64,000 nt of DNA from Waddlia chondrophila WSU 86-1044 (GTDB lineage: Bacteria > Chlamydiota > Chlamydiia > Chlamydiales > Waddliaceae): NCBI RefSeq assembly GCF_000092785.1, contig NC_014225.1, positions 1,935,340 to 1,999,339 of the forward strand, given 5' to 3'. Of the stretch, positions 18,614 to 26,760 are shown in pieces. The position numbers were made by a program, and so were the translations under genes. Position 1 is the stretch's first letter, and every line of letters begins with the position of its first letter. The notes beneath the pieces are model-generated. The model was not told the origin of the DNA. It searched no databases and worked only from the letters and a program-made list of their open reading frames with translations.

Positions 18614-20006
18614 GAGGATCAGCAACATAGATCCATCCTCCGCCCAATGATCGATAAAGGGCCACTAACGCCTGAAATAGGTTTGCATACACTTCCGAAT
18701 ACTCCAGCTGCACGTTAAATAAGGAACGTTCAGCATCCAGTACCTCAAGATAGCTGGCATATCCCTCGTCATAGCGAAGCCGAGCCAGACGGGCATACAC
18801 CTGCAGCGACTCGACCTGTTTGCGCTGCTCTTCCTCTTGCTCCCGCCTTTTTTGAAAGACAATCAGAGAATCGTTGACGTCTTGAAAAGCTTCCAAAATC
18901 CTTTGCCGATAGGTAGCCAACAACTGATTTCTGAAAGCCTCCGCTGCCTTTACCTCTCCGGAAATCCTTCCGGCTGTAAAAATCGGCATCGTGATCGGAA
19001 CGCCATAATTCCAAAGACTCGTCCCAGCTGTAAAAAGAGAGCTTAGTTCATTGCTCGATGTTCCATAGGCCCCCGTCAAAGAGATTGAAGGAAAATATGC
19101 CGCTCTCGCAACAGCAATTCTAGCTGTCGCAGCTGCCAATTCCTGTTCCGCAGCTCTGAGATCCGGACGCTGCAAAAGCAGATGGGAGGGAATTTCAGAA
19201 GGGATTTCAGGCAAGGTTAATGTATGCAGTGTTTTACCCCTTGGAATCGGCCCAGGATTTCTCCCAAGGAGCACAGAAATCGCGTTTTCCTGCCTTTCAA
19301 TCCTCTGCTCAAAATCGGGAATGGTCGCCAATGCTTCCCTGTATTGCGACTCGATCTGACTAAGGTCAATTTCAGAAATCACTCCGGCAGCAAACCGCTT
19401 TTGAAACAATTCTAAGGTTTTCCCCCGACTTTTTGCCGTCTCAATCGCAATCTCTAGCTGTCTGTCCAAGCGGAGCAGATTGATATACGCTAAAGCAACT
19501 GAAGAAACTAGCGTTTGCACAACAACCAAGCGATTTTCTTCAGCTGCGAGGAGATCGCGGCAAGCAGCCTCCGTTGCGCGGCGCAATTTACCCCAAACAT
19601 CGATCTCCCACGACCCGTTCAACATCAGCTGATAAAGGTCGTTAGGATTCTTCATTCCAGGAAGCAGAGGAGCCGGGCCTAAACTGAGCTTTTGCCGGCT
19701 ATACTCAGCGCTTCCACCTATTTGAGGGTATAAGTTCGATCTTGTCACGCGATAAAGCCCTAGAAACTCTTCAACGCGGTACTTAGCTGCAATCAGATCT
19801 TGATTTCCTTCCAAAGAGTTGCCGATTAGCTGCACAAGCACATCATCATCAAATTGGTACCACCAATCGGCGTTAATGGAGCCGCGAACATCCTCAAGCG
19901 AGACCCTCCAATACTCCGGATTATCCACATAAGGCGGAGTATAGTGGGGACCCAACGTGCAGCCTGCCATAGAGAGTAGTAAGACCAGCCATCCTTTACT
20001 CCTCAT
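18570..20006 (-). CDS. Efflux outer-membrane lipoprotein, NodT/OprM family
   Basis: Outer-membrane channel of the second efflux system. The chosen start gives MRSKGWLVLLLSMAGC, a lipoprotein signal with Cys16 followed by TLGPHYTPP, the classic NodT/OprM mature start. The tandem helical repeats (VAARAAYFPSIS-like block, YLEVLDAERSLF) are typical. A longer frame to 20105 would add 33 residues unlike the family. The start overlaps the pump gene stop by 11 bases, making it the last gene of an adaptor-pump-channel operon. Its tail overlaps the opposing helicase gene by 44 bases. Confidence 0.92.
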   Translation of the reverse strand: MRSKGWLVLLLSMAGCTLGPHYTPPYVDNPEYWRVSLEDVRGSINADWWYQFDDDVLVQLIGNSLEGNQDLIAAKYRVEEFLGLYRVTRSNLYPQIGGSAEYSRQKLSLGPAPLLPGMKNPNDLYQLMLNGSWEIDVWGKLRRATEAACRDLLAAEENRLVVVQTLVSSVALAYINLLRLDRQLEIAIETAKSRGKTLELFQKRFAAGVISEIDLSQIESQYREALATIPDFEQRIERQENAISVLLGRNPGPIPRGKTLHTLTLPEIPSEIPSHLLLQRPDLRAAEQELAAATARIAVARAAYFPSISLTGAYGTSSNELSSLFTAGTSLWNYGVPITMPIFTAGRISGEVKAAEAFRNQLLATYRQRILEAFQDVNDSLIVFQKRREQEEEQRKQVESLQVYARLARLRYDEGYASYLEVLDAERSLFNVQLEYSEVYANLFQALVALYRSLGGGWIYVADPLTECFPEEIENHLP

Positions 20007-23000
20007 CCGACTTCTCCTTATGATCACCGCTGATCTTCTGCAATAACAAATAGAACAACGGAATAAAGAAAATCGCGATGACGGTTGCTCCCAGCATTCC
20101 TCCAATCACCCCGGTTCCGATGCTGTGGCGGCTGTTGGCAGAGGCGCCTGTTGCCATTGCCAAAGGAACGCAGCCTAGGATAAAAGAAAACGCCGTCATG
20201 CAAATAGGCCTCAATCGAAGTTTGGCAGCAATCAACGCTGACTCATAGGCGGAAAACCCCTCCTCATATTTCTGCATGGCAAACTCAACAATTAAAATCG
20301 CATTTTTGGCTGCCAACGCAATCAACGCAACCATTCCAATCTGAAAATACACATCATTACTGATTCCCCTCAGCCAAATGGCCAAAAGCGCTCCGAATAA
20401 AGCGAAAGGAAGAGCCAGAATCACAGCAAATGGCATCGACCACCTTTCATATTGAGCTGCCAAAATCAAAAAGACCATTACCATGCCGAAAATAAATGCA
20501 ACAGCTGAAGTCCCACCCGATTTTTTCTCTTCAAATGCCTGGCCGGACCATGCAAATCCGTAGCCGGGAGGAAAAACTTCTCTGGCTACTTCTTCCATCG
20601 CATTTAAAGCCTGCCCTGAACTGTAGCCGGGAGCTGGATTCCCATTAATTTTTGCTGCAGGAAAATTATTAAAGCGCGTCACAATGTCCGGGCCTGCGAC
20701 ATACTCCATTGAGACAAGAGAGGAGAGCGGCACCATGTCGTTGTTTTTGTTGCGGACATAGACTTGATTAATATCTTCCGGCACTGTTCGATATGATGAC
20801 TCCGCCTGCACGATCACCTGCCACAAACGGCTGAATTTACTGAATTGACTCACATAAATGGAACCGAACAGAGTTTGCAAAGTATCATAGACCTCCTGCA
20901 CCGGAACTCCATAAACCTCAGCCCTCTCCCTGTCTAGATTGACAAACAGCTGCTGTGAATCAGTATTAATCGTCGCGGTCAAATTCCCAAGCTCAGGTCG
21001 TTCACCAGCCTTTTCGACCACCTTATTGATCACTTCACCTAGCTGTTGATAGGTTCCCGTTCCTTGACTCTGCACCCAAAACTCGAAACCACCCACGCTG
21101 CCTAGGCCTGGAATAGGAGGAGGATTGATCGGAAAAGCCACCCCCTCTCTGATCTGCATCATTTTCGCTCCTGTTGCCCGCATGATATGCTCTGCCTGCA
21201 GATCCGGACTTTTCCTTTTTTCGTAATCATCCAACGCGACAAAGGCAACCCCAGTATTTGTTTTTAATTGACCATCCAACAAACTATAGCCATTACCCGT
21301 TGCCACATCACTAACCCCAGGCTGATCCAAAAAGATTTTTTCCACCTGTCTTCCCACTTCTGCCGTTCGATCAAGGCTGGATGCATCGGGGAGCATGTAC
21401 ACGCTAAGCAAATATCCCTGGTCTTCTTCAGGCACAAAACTTGTGGATATCGTCGCGAACATCCACCATGAACTGATGATCGCTACAATGAAAACCCCGG
21501 CTGAAATCAATTTATTGTTAAGAAAAAATTCCACAAGGGATGCATATTTTTCATTAATCCAATCAAATTTCCTATCGAACCACTGGAAAAATCCTTTTTT
21601 CTTCATGTCAGGGGTTAACAAAATGACGGTCAGAGCCGGAGACAAAGTCAAAGCAACAATCGATGAAAATCCAACAGAAATTGCAATTGTAATCGCAAAC
21701 TGCTTATAAAGCTCTCCTGTCACTCCTCCCATAAATCCGACAGGAATGAACACTGCAAGGACAACAAGAGTGGTTGCGATTACAGGTCCAGTCACCTCCA
21801 CCATGGCGCGCCTCGCCGCTTCTCGCGGAGAGAGTTTGAACGCCGCCATATTTCTTTCCACGTTTTCCATCACGACGATGGCATCGTCAACAACCACTCC
21901 GATAGCCAGGATCAGGCCAAAAAGCGTCAGCATATTAATGGAAAATCCCATGAGGATCATTCCAATGAACGCACCTAATATAGAAATAGGAACAGCGACT
22001 AGAGGAATCAGGGTCGCACGGATCGTTCCCAAAAAGATCAAAACAACCAATGTCACTAAAACAGCAGCTTCAAAAAATGTCCTGACCACTTCGTGAATAG
22101 ACGCTCTCACAAATTGCGTCGTGTCCATGGAAATTTTATAATCAATGCCATCGGGAAAATCTTTTTTCATCTCTTTGAGAAGCGAAGTCACAGCTTCAGA
22201 AACTTCCAAGGCATTCGATCCAGGCTGCTGATAGACAGCAATCAGTGTTGCTGGCATTTTGTTGAGATGCGTTGTCACATTGTAGTCTTTTGACCCCAAT
22301 TCCGCTCTACCGATATCTTTGAGCTTGACAATGGCAGCCCCTTCCGATCCGGCACGAAGAATGATCTCTTCAAACTCCTGAGGTGTTGTCAACCTTCCTT
22401 GAGTTGTTACAGGGAAAGTCATCACAACCTCATCCATATTAGGAGGCTGCCCGACTCTTCCCGCGGCAAACTGTTCATTCTGCGCCTGAACAGCTCTGAT
22501 AATGTCCTGCGAAGTGATTCCCAGCTGTGCCATCCGATCCGGTTTGACCCACAGTCTCATAGCATAATCGGGCACTCCGATGACAGAAGCTTGGTTTGCC
22601 CCAGGAATTCGTTTGATCGCATCAAGAATATATAAATTGGCATAGTTGCCGACATACGTGTTGTCATACCGCCCATCGGGAGAGAACACCGCAATGATCA
22701 TCATAAAACTCGTCGAAACCTTTTTGACCGAGACCCCCTGCCGTGTGACAATTTCAGGAAGCTGCGGCAAAGCAAGGTTTACTCGATTTTGCACATCGAC
22801 TTGTGCAAGGTCTGGATCCCGCGACAGATCGAAAAACACATTAAGCGTCATATTTCCGGTAGAAGAGCAGGAGGAATACATATAAAGCATATCATCGGCG
22901 CCGTTCACCTGCTGCTCTATCGGGGCTGCGACGTTATTAGAGACCACTTCTGCGCTTGCACCGGGATAAGCTGTCGTCACCTGAACCTGGCGCGGCGTGA

Positions 23001-23115
23001 TCTCCGGATATTGCGCAATCGGCAAGTTCACCATTGCCATGAAACCTGCAAGCACAATCACAATGGAGATCACGGAAGATAGAATGGGCCTGTCGATAAA
23101 AAAATGAGAAAACAT
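19996..23115 (-). CDS. acrB: AcrB-type RND multidrug efflux pump
   Basis: Full-length HAE1-family pump (1039 residues). It starts MFSHFFIDRPILSSVISI, has the N-terminal pattern NLPIAQYPEI characteristic of AcrB/MexB, and the proton-relay aspartates D410-D411 in GVVVDDAIVV. The second half repeats the helix pattern, ending in the GGM...IFFIPLFYLLL segment. It is closer to AcrB than the other pump in this window, which is MdtB-like. The adaptor gene ends on the base before its start, and the channel gene follows with an 11-base overlap. Confidence 0.94.
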   Translation of the reverse strand: MFSHFFIDRPILSSVISIVIVLAGFMAMVNLPIAQYPEITPRQVQVTTAYPGASAEVVSNNVAAPIEQQVNGADDMLYMYSSCSSTGNMTLNVFFDLSRDPDLAQVDVQNRVNLALPQLPEIVTRQGVSVKKVSTSFMMIIAVFSPDGRYDNTYVGNYANLYILDAIKRIPGANQASVIGVPDYAMRLWVKPDRMAQLGITSQDIIRAVQAQNEQFAAGRVGQPPNMDEVVMTFPVTTQGRLTTPQEFEEIILRAGSEGAAIVKLKDIGRAELGSKDYNVTTHLNKMPATLIAVYQQPGSNALEVSEAVTSLLKEMKKDFPDGIDYKISMDTTQFVRASIHEVVRTFFEAAVLVTLVVLIFLGTIRATLIPLVAVPISILGAFIGMILMGFSINMLTLFGLILAIGVVVDDAIVVMENVERNMAAFKLSPREAARRAMVEVTGPVIATTLVVLAVFIPVGFMGGVTGELYKQFAITIAISVGFSSIVALTLSPALTVILLTPDMKKKGFFQWFDRKFDWINEKYASLVEFFLNNKLISAGVFIVAIISSWWMFATISTSFVPEEDQGYLLSVYMLPDASSLDRTAEVGRQVEKIFLDQPGVSDVATGNGYSLLDGQLKTNTGVAFVALDDYEKRKSPDLQAEHIMRATGAKMMQIREGVAFPINPPPIPGLGSVGGFEFWVQSQGTGTYQQLGEVINKVVEKAGERPELGNLTATINTDSQQLFVNLDRERAEVYGVPVQEVYDTLQTLFGSIYVSQFSKFSRLWQVIVQAESSYRTVPEDINQVYVRNKNNDMVPLSSLVSMEYVAGPDIVTRFNNFPAAKINGNPAPGYSSGQALNAMEEVAREVFPPGYGFAWSGQAFEEKKSGGTSAVAFIFGMVMVFLILAAQYERWSMPFAVILALPFALFGALLAIWLRGISNDVYFQIGMVALIALAAKNAILIVEFAMQKYEEGFSAYESALIAAKLRLRPICMTAFSFILGCVPLAMATGASANSRHSIGTGVIGGMLGATVIAIFFIPLFYLLLQKISGDHKEKSDEE

Positions 23116-24225
23116 CTATGAACCCATATTTACTTTAATCGGCTTTTCCGGATTCAATTTCATGAGATTGTCAATAATCACAAGATCGCCGGGCTGAAGG
23201 CCCTGTTCGATAAACCAGTTATTTCCTTGCCAAGGCCCCACTTCAACGCTTCTGACTTGTGGATGATTGTCTTTACCCACCACCCAAACAAAGTGCCCTT
23301 TGGAGCCTTGCACAACAGCTTTCTGAGGAACTAAAATGGCATTCGGCCTTTTTGCGCCATGCAGGTTGACTCTGACAAATTGTCCCGGCCTCATATTCCC
23401 TTCAGGGTTCTTTAACTCCGCACGGATGAGAAATGTTCCGGTATTCGGATCAATATTCGGTTCTGAAAACGTAATGGTTCCCCAATAGGGATGGGAGGTG
23501 CCATTTGCCAAGATGACCTCCACTTCAAACTTCATCTCTTCCGGAGGGATAATCGTTCCGGAAGCTACGTCCTGATTGAATTGCAGTGCCTGATTTTCAG
23601 AGATGCTGAAGTTAATCCAAATCGGATCCAGTTGTGCAACATACGTTAACAGGCTGTCCTGTCCTGTAGGAATGTAGCTTCCCACCTGTTTATCCGTCTT
23701 ACTGGCCAACCCTTTCAATGGCGAATAGATGGTGGCGTAGCCTAGATTAAGCTGTGCTTCATCCACTGTCCCTGCAGCTGCTAATACAGCCGCTTGGGCA
23801 GCTTTTTCCGATCCGATCGCATCGTCTAAATCCTTTTTACTCACAGCATCTTGTTCCGCCAAGGGGCGTATCCTTTTCAAATTGGCGCTTGCAGTGTCTA
23901 ACCGCGCTTGCTGCAGTGCAAGCTCCCCTTTTGCCTTCTGCAGGGCAGCTTCGTAGGGTTTTTTATCCAATTCAAATAGGATCTGCCCTTTTTCCACCAT
24001 TTCTCCTTCTTCGTAGGCAAGTTTATCTAAAAAACCATCTACGCGTGCGCGAATCTCTACCTGCAAAGAACTTTTCGCTTGTCCCACGAATTGGTAGACA
24101 ACAGGAGCATCGACCGTTTCGATCGTCATGACATTGACATCCACTGGCGGGGGGTGCCGAGGCTGAACATTGCCGCTTCCGCAGGAAGAAAGGAGGGCAA
24201 AAACGGGGAGAATCCACTTATTCAT
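23116..24225 (-). CDS. acrA: Efflux RND periplasmic adaptor lipoprotein, AcrA-like
   Basis: Membrane-fusion protein for the adjacent AcrB-type pump. The N terminus MNKWILPVFALLSSCGSG is a lipoprotein signal. The lipoyl half-motif (RARVDGFLDKLAYEEGEMVEKGQ in part), a coiled-coil hairpin at about 90-160 with AEQDAVSKKDLDDA, and the beta-barrel AQLDPIWINFSISE region follow in the usual AcrA order. Position 24228 is a GTG; the ATG at 24225 is preferred. It opens the second efflux operon. Confidence 0.92.
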   Translation of the reverse strand: MNKWILPVFALLSSCGSGNVQPRHPPPVDVNVMTIETVDAPVVYQFVGQAKSSLQVEIRARVDGFLDKLAYEEGEMVEKGQILFELDKKPYEAALQKAKGELALQQARLDTASANLKRIRPLAEQDAVSKKDLDDAIGSEKAAQAAVLAAAGTVDEAQLNLGYATIYSPLKGLASKTDKQVGSYIPTGQDSLLTYVAQLDPIWINFSISENQALQFNQDVASGTIIPPEEMKFEVEVILANGTSHPYWGTITFSEPNIDPNTGTFLIRAELKNPEGNMRPGQFVRVNLHGAKRPNAILVPQKAVVQGSKGHFVWVVGKDNHPQVRSVEVGPWQGNNWFIEQGLQPGDLVIIDNLMKLNPEKPIKVNMGS

Positions 24226-24322
24226 CACAATAAACCTAAAAATGACCTAAAGTTAGCAGCTTAATTGATTATTTTTTTGAATGCACGTACGAGCTGCAAG
24301 ATCAGTGATTTAAATAAATTAT

Positions 24323-24351
24323 TTTACAAAAAAATCGAAATCGCTGTAAAT
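24323..24351 (+). promoter_or_regulatory. Candidate sigma-70/sigma-66 promoter for the small secreted protein
   Basis: TTTACA (24323-24328), 17-base spacer, GTAAAT (24346-24351), 34 bases upstream of the ATG. The match is moderate and unproven. Confidence 0.35.
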
Positions 24352-24385
24352 GGAGAAACGAAGAAATTATTAAGGAGGAGAAGAG

Positions 24386-24754
24386 ATGGTGCGGACACTA
24401 TTGCTTGCTGCGCTCTGCGCATTTTCGCTGCCCTTGGCTGCTGAGTCTTTGGCTGGAACTTATGGAATTACGGGTTTTGATCCGAGTTCGGGAGAGCCTT
24501 ACCAAGGGAAGGCGAAAATCACAGGGGAAGGGGATGTTTATCAGATGACCAGGAACATTCCTTCGGAGAAGAAAGTGTATATTGGAACAGGAATTCGGCA
24601 GGGAGACATTGTTTCATTTGTGCTGATTGACCAGAGAGCGCCTAATTCTCCAAGCGTTCAGATATACAAGATTGAGGATGACACTTTGTCAGGAAAGTGG
24701 GTTCATTTAGGACGGACGAAGAAAGGTTCGGAAACGCTTAAAAAGATCAATTAG
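24386..24754 (+). CDS. Small secreted protein of unknown function
   Basis: A 122-residue protein with a clear signal peptide (MVRTLLLAALCAFSLPLAA, cleavage probably after AAA/AES). The mature part is about 100 residues, rich in Gly and beta-forming residues, with a GTYGITGFDP start and a GKWVHLG near the end; this could be a small beta-barrel or lipocalin-like fold, but I do not recognise a family. A very strong ribosome site (AAGGAGGAG) precedes the ATG and a strong hairpin terminator follows, so it looks like a well-expressed single-gene unit. Confidence 0.8.
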   Translation: MVRTLLLAALCAFSLPLAAESLAGTYGITGFDPSSGEPYQGKAKITGEGDVYQMTRNIPSEKKVYIGTGIRQGDIVSFVLIDQRAPNSPSVQIYKIEDDTLSGKWVHLGRTKKGSETLKKIN

Positions 24755-24763
24755 AGTAATTTG

Positions 24764-24795
24764 CTGCCCTCCTCGGCGGAGGGCAGATTTTTATT
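24764..24795 (+). terminator. Rho-independent terminator
   Basis: Nine-base stem CTGCCCTCC / GGAGGGCAG around TCGGC (24764-24786), followed by ATTTTTATTT. It lies 9 bases after the small secreted protein gene and just before the end of the convergent SEC-C gene. Confidence 0.85.
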
Positions 24796-25629
24796 TCATA
24801 CGATTCTGAGGCAGCAGTGTTTAAATTTTTTCCCGCTGCAGCATGGGCAAAGGTCGTTGCGTTTTACTTTTTCAGCGGATTCGCTTTTAAAGTTTCGCAG
24901 CCAAGACATCGATTGCTCGGCAGTAGAAACCAGTTGCTCGAAATGTTGCTTGCCATATTCTTCTGTCTGAAAGTTTTCTTCAAAAAATTCTCTATCAAGA
25001 ATAGAAGTATCTATTAACTGACGATCGAATGCGATCCTGACTTCATTACCAAGCCTTTCTAATTTTAAATCGCTTGCAGTACTGGCGAAAGCTGTAGTTA
25101 TGATAACATCCTGATTTTCAATTGCTTGGTGCAATATAGGCAATAAGTGATTTTCCAGCGTCAAACTGTCGATCAACCCTGCATGCGTTTGTATTTCAAT
25201 TGCAGACATCGCTGCCAGGCGGGCAAATTCATAAAGCTCCCTATCTTTGAAAATTGCGAGCAGCTCCTCATATCTTCCCATAGCAACGCTGGCGATGGCA
25301 GAGGCGAACCCTTCGGTGAGATGATCGCCTAGTAAAAATTCAAGAGTATCTTCTTTTAGGAAAAGCAGTCGAAGCATTGGTTCGTAGGCTTCTTCGGCCC
25401 TAAATTCAGCCAATAGATAGAGGGCATAAATATGTCCCATATAAGGGTCAGGAAGCTCAACTCCGCAATCTACAGCGTATTCTATCCGCTTGATAAGCTC
25501 TGGGATCATTTCTTTGCGCACTTCTTTTGCTAAGCGAAGAGGTTTAATCGGGAAAAAATTATTAAAATTTTCCGTAGCTCGCAAAACATATTGTACTAGT
25601 TCTGCTTTATCCTGTGTCATGCCTATCAT
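24796..25629 (-). CDS. DUF1186 domain protein with C-terminal SEC-C zinc motif
   Basis: The 277-residue protein is helical and HEAT-like (LYLLAEFRAEEAYEPMLRLL), fitting DUF1186, and ends in a SEC-C metal-binding motif (residues 257-277, DLCPCCSGKKFKHCC). The usual CPCGSGKK has a cysteine in place of the glycine. SEC-C motifs bind zinc and occur at the end of SecA and in many uncharacterised proteins. The start at 25629 lies 5 bases after the preceding lipoprotein gene, which places it last in the RHS operon. Its role there is unknown. Confidence 0.82.
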   Translation of the reverse strand: MIGMTQDKAELVQYVLRATENFNNFFPIKPLRLAKEVRKEMIPELIKRIEYAVDCGVELPDPYMGHIYALYLLAEFRAEEAYEPMLRLLFLKEDTLEFLLGDHLTEGFASAIASVAMGRYEELLAIFKDRELYEFARLAAMSAIEIQTHAGLIDSLTLENHLLPILHQAIENQDVIITTAFASTASDLKLERLGNEVRIAFDRQLIDTSILDREFFEENFQTEEYGKQHFEQLVSTAEQSMSWLRNFKSESAEKVKRNDLCPCCSGKKFKHCCLRIV

Positions 25630-25634
25630 ATTTT

Positions 25635-26195
25635 TTATCCATTATTTATTTTGTGATTCTGGCTCTCGACAATGCGTCTCGCCTCTTCTATGGTTTCCAT
25701 CTCTCGCTGCTTGTCTTTTACAGCATTGCCAAGCTCTTTCAGGTAAAAATCGTAATAAATTTTTTCATTATAAATTGATACAGAGTCAATATCAGGAAAA
25801 AAGATCCTTTCCCCTCTTTTCTTTTCATTCACAAAAATATTGATCACGATGTGGTTACTGTCAAAGGGATGGACCGTTAAATATTTCCGAAACGCTTGCG
25901 TGTTGTTAATTTTATCTAAAAATTCATCCATAATTTTTAAGATCAGCCTCCGTCCCTCATCTTTGGAAAGTCTCCTGTAAGTATGAAAGTCCATTCCTAA
26001 GTTATCATACTTACCATCGGGTGCTGCTTCCGAAATCCCACTAAGCCGCAGCCCATACAGCTCCTCGTAGGGATCGGTCAATTCATCCACCATTTCGTAC
26101 GCCATTTTCCGTTTTTCCGACATCTTTCCTCCATAAGCTGAGCAGGAAGCGAGAAACATGAGCGCTACTAACAACACAACAGTCATTTTATCCAT
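25635..26195 (-). CDS. Small lipoprotein, copy B of a tandem pair, unknown family
   Basis: A 186-residue protein starting MDKMTVVLLVALMFLASCSAYG, a lipoprotein signal with the lipobox ASC. The mature protein is acidic and mixed alpha/beta, with LILKIMDEFLDKIN and a VHPFDSNHIVINIFV strand. It is nearly identical to the adjacent copy (26209-26760) except in the last third (residues about 125-186), where the two have drifted. I do not recognise the family. It lies downstream of, and in the same operon as, the large RHS protein; a periplasmic immunity role is a hypothesis only. Confidence 0.8.
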   Translation of the reverse strand: MDKMTVVLLVALMFLASCSAYGGKMSEKRKMAYEMVDELTDPYEELYGLRLSGISEAAPDGKYDNLGMDFHTYRRLSKDEGRRLILKIMDEFLDKINNTQAFRKYLTVHPFDSNHIVINIFVNEKKRGERIFFPDIDSVSIYNEKIYYDFYLKELGNAVKDKQREMETIEEARRIVESQNHKINNG

Positions 26196-26208
26196 TGTCT
26201 ATGTAATC

Positions 26209-26760
26209 TCAACTGTGATTTTGGCTCTCGACAATGCGCCTTGCCTCTTCTATGGTTTCCACCTCTCGCTGCTTGCCTTTTACAGCATTACCAAACTCTT
26301 CCAAGTAATATCCGTAATAAATGTTTTCATTAAAAATAGAAAAAGATTGGTAATTTGGGAAAAAAATTTCTTCTCCTTTTTCCTTCTCATTCACAAAAAT
26401 ATTGATCACAATATGGTTGCTGTCAAAGGGATGGACCGTTAAATATTTCCGAAACGCTTGCGTGTTGTTAATCTTATCTAAAAATTCATCCATGATTGTT
26501 AAGATCAGCCGCCTCCCTTCATCTTTGGAAAGTCTCCTGTAAGTATGAAAGTCCATTCCTAAGTTATCATACTTACCATCGGGTGCTGCTTCCGAAATCC
26601 CACTAAGCCGCAGCCCATACAACTCCTCGTAAGGATCGGTCAGTTCATCCACCATTTCGTACGCCATTCTACTGCTTTCAGATATCTTCCATCCATAAGC
26701 TGAGCAGGAAGCGAGAAACACAAGCGCTACTAACAACACAACAGTCATTTTATCCATCAT
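26209..26760 (-). CDS. Small lipoprotein, copy A of a tandem pair, unknown family
   Basis: A 183-residue lipoprotein (signal TVVLLVALVFLASC) nearly identical to the downstream copy. Its ATG at 26760 overlaps the stop of the RHS gene by 4 bases (ATGA); an ATG at 26757 is also available. The central stretch covering YEELYGLRLSGISEA to the KYLTVHPFD region is identical between copies, while the region just before EEARRIVESQNH differs. Translational coupling to the RHS gene suggests the products are needed together. No known domain recognised. Confidence 0.82.
   Translation of the reverse strand: MMDKMTVVLLVALVFLASCSAYGWKISESSRMAYEMVDELTDPYEELYGLRLSGISEAAPDGKYDNLGMDFHTYRRLSKDEGRRLILTIMDEFLDKINNTQAFRKYLTVHPFDSNHIVINIFVNEKEKGEEIFFPNYQSFSIFNENIYYGYYLEEFGNAVKGKQREVETIEEARRIVESQNHS

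Larger units (their letters stand above)
25635..26760 (-). repeat. Tandem gene duplication, two units of about 560 bases
   Basis: The two lipoprotein genes are direct repeats offset by about 565 bases. Long runs are identical at DNA level, for example the segment around 25860-25910 versus 26425-26475. The duplication is recent relative to the divergence of the third paralogue at 36132. Confidence 0.9.
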
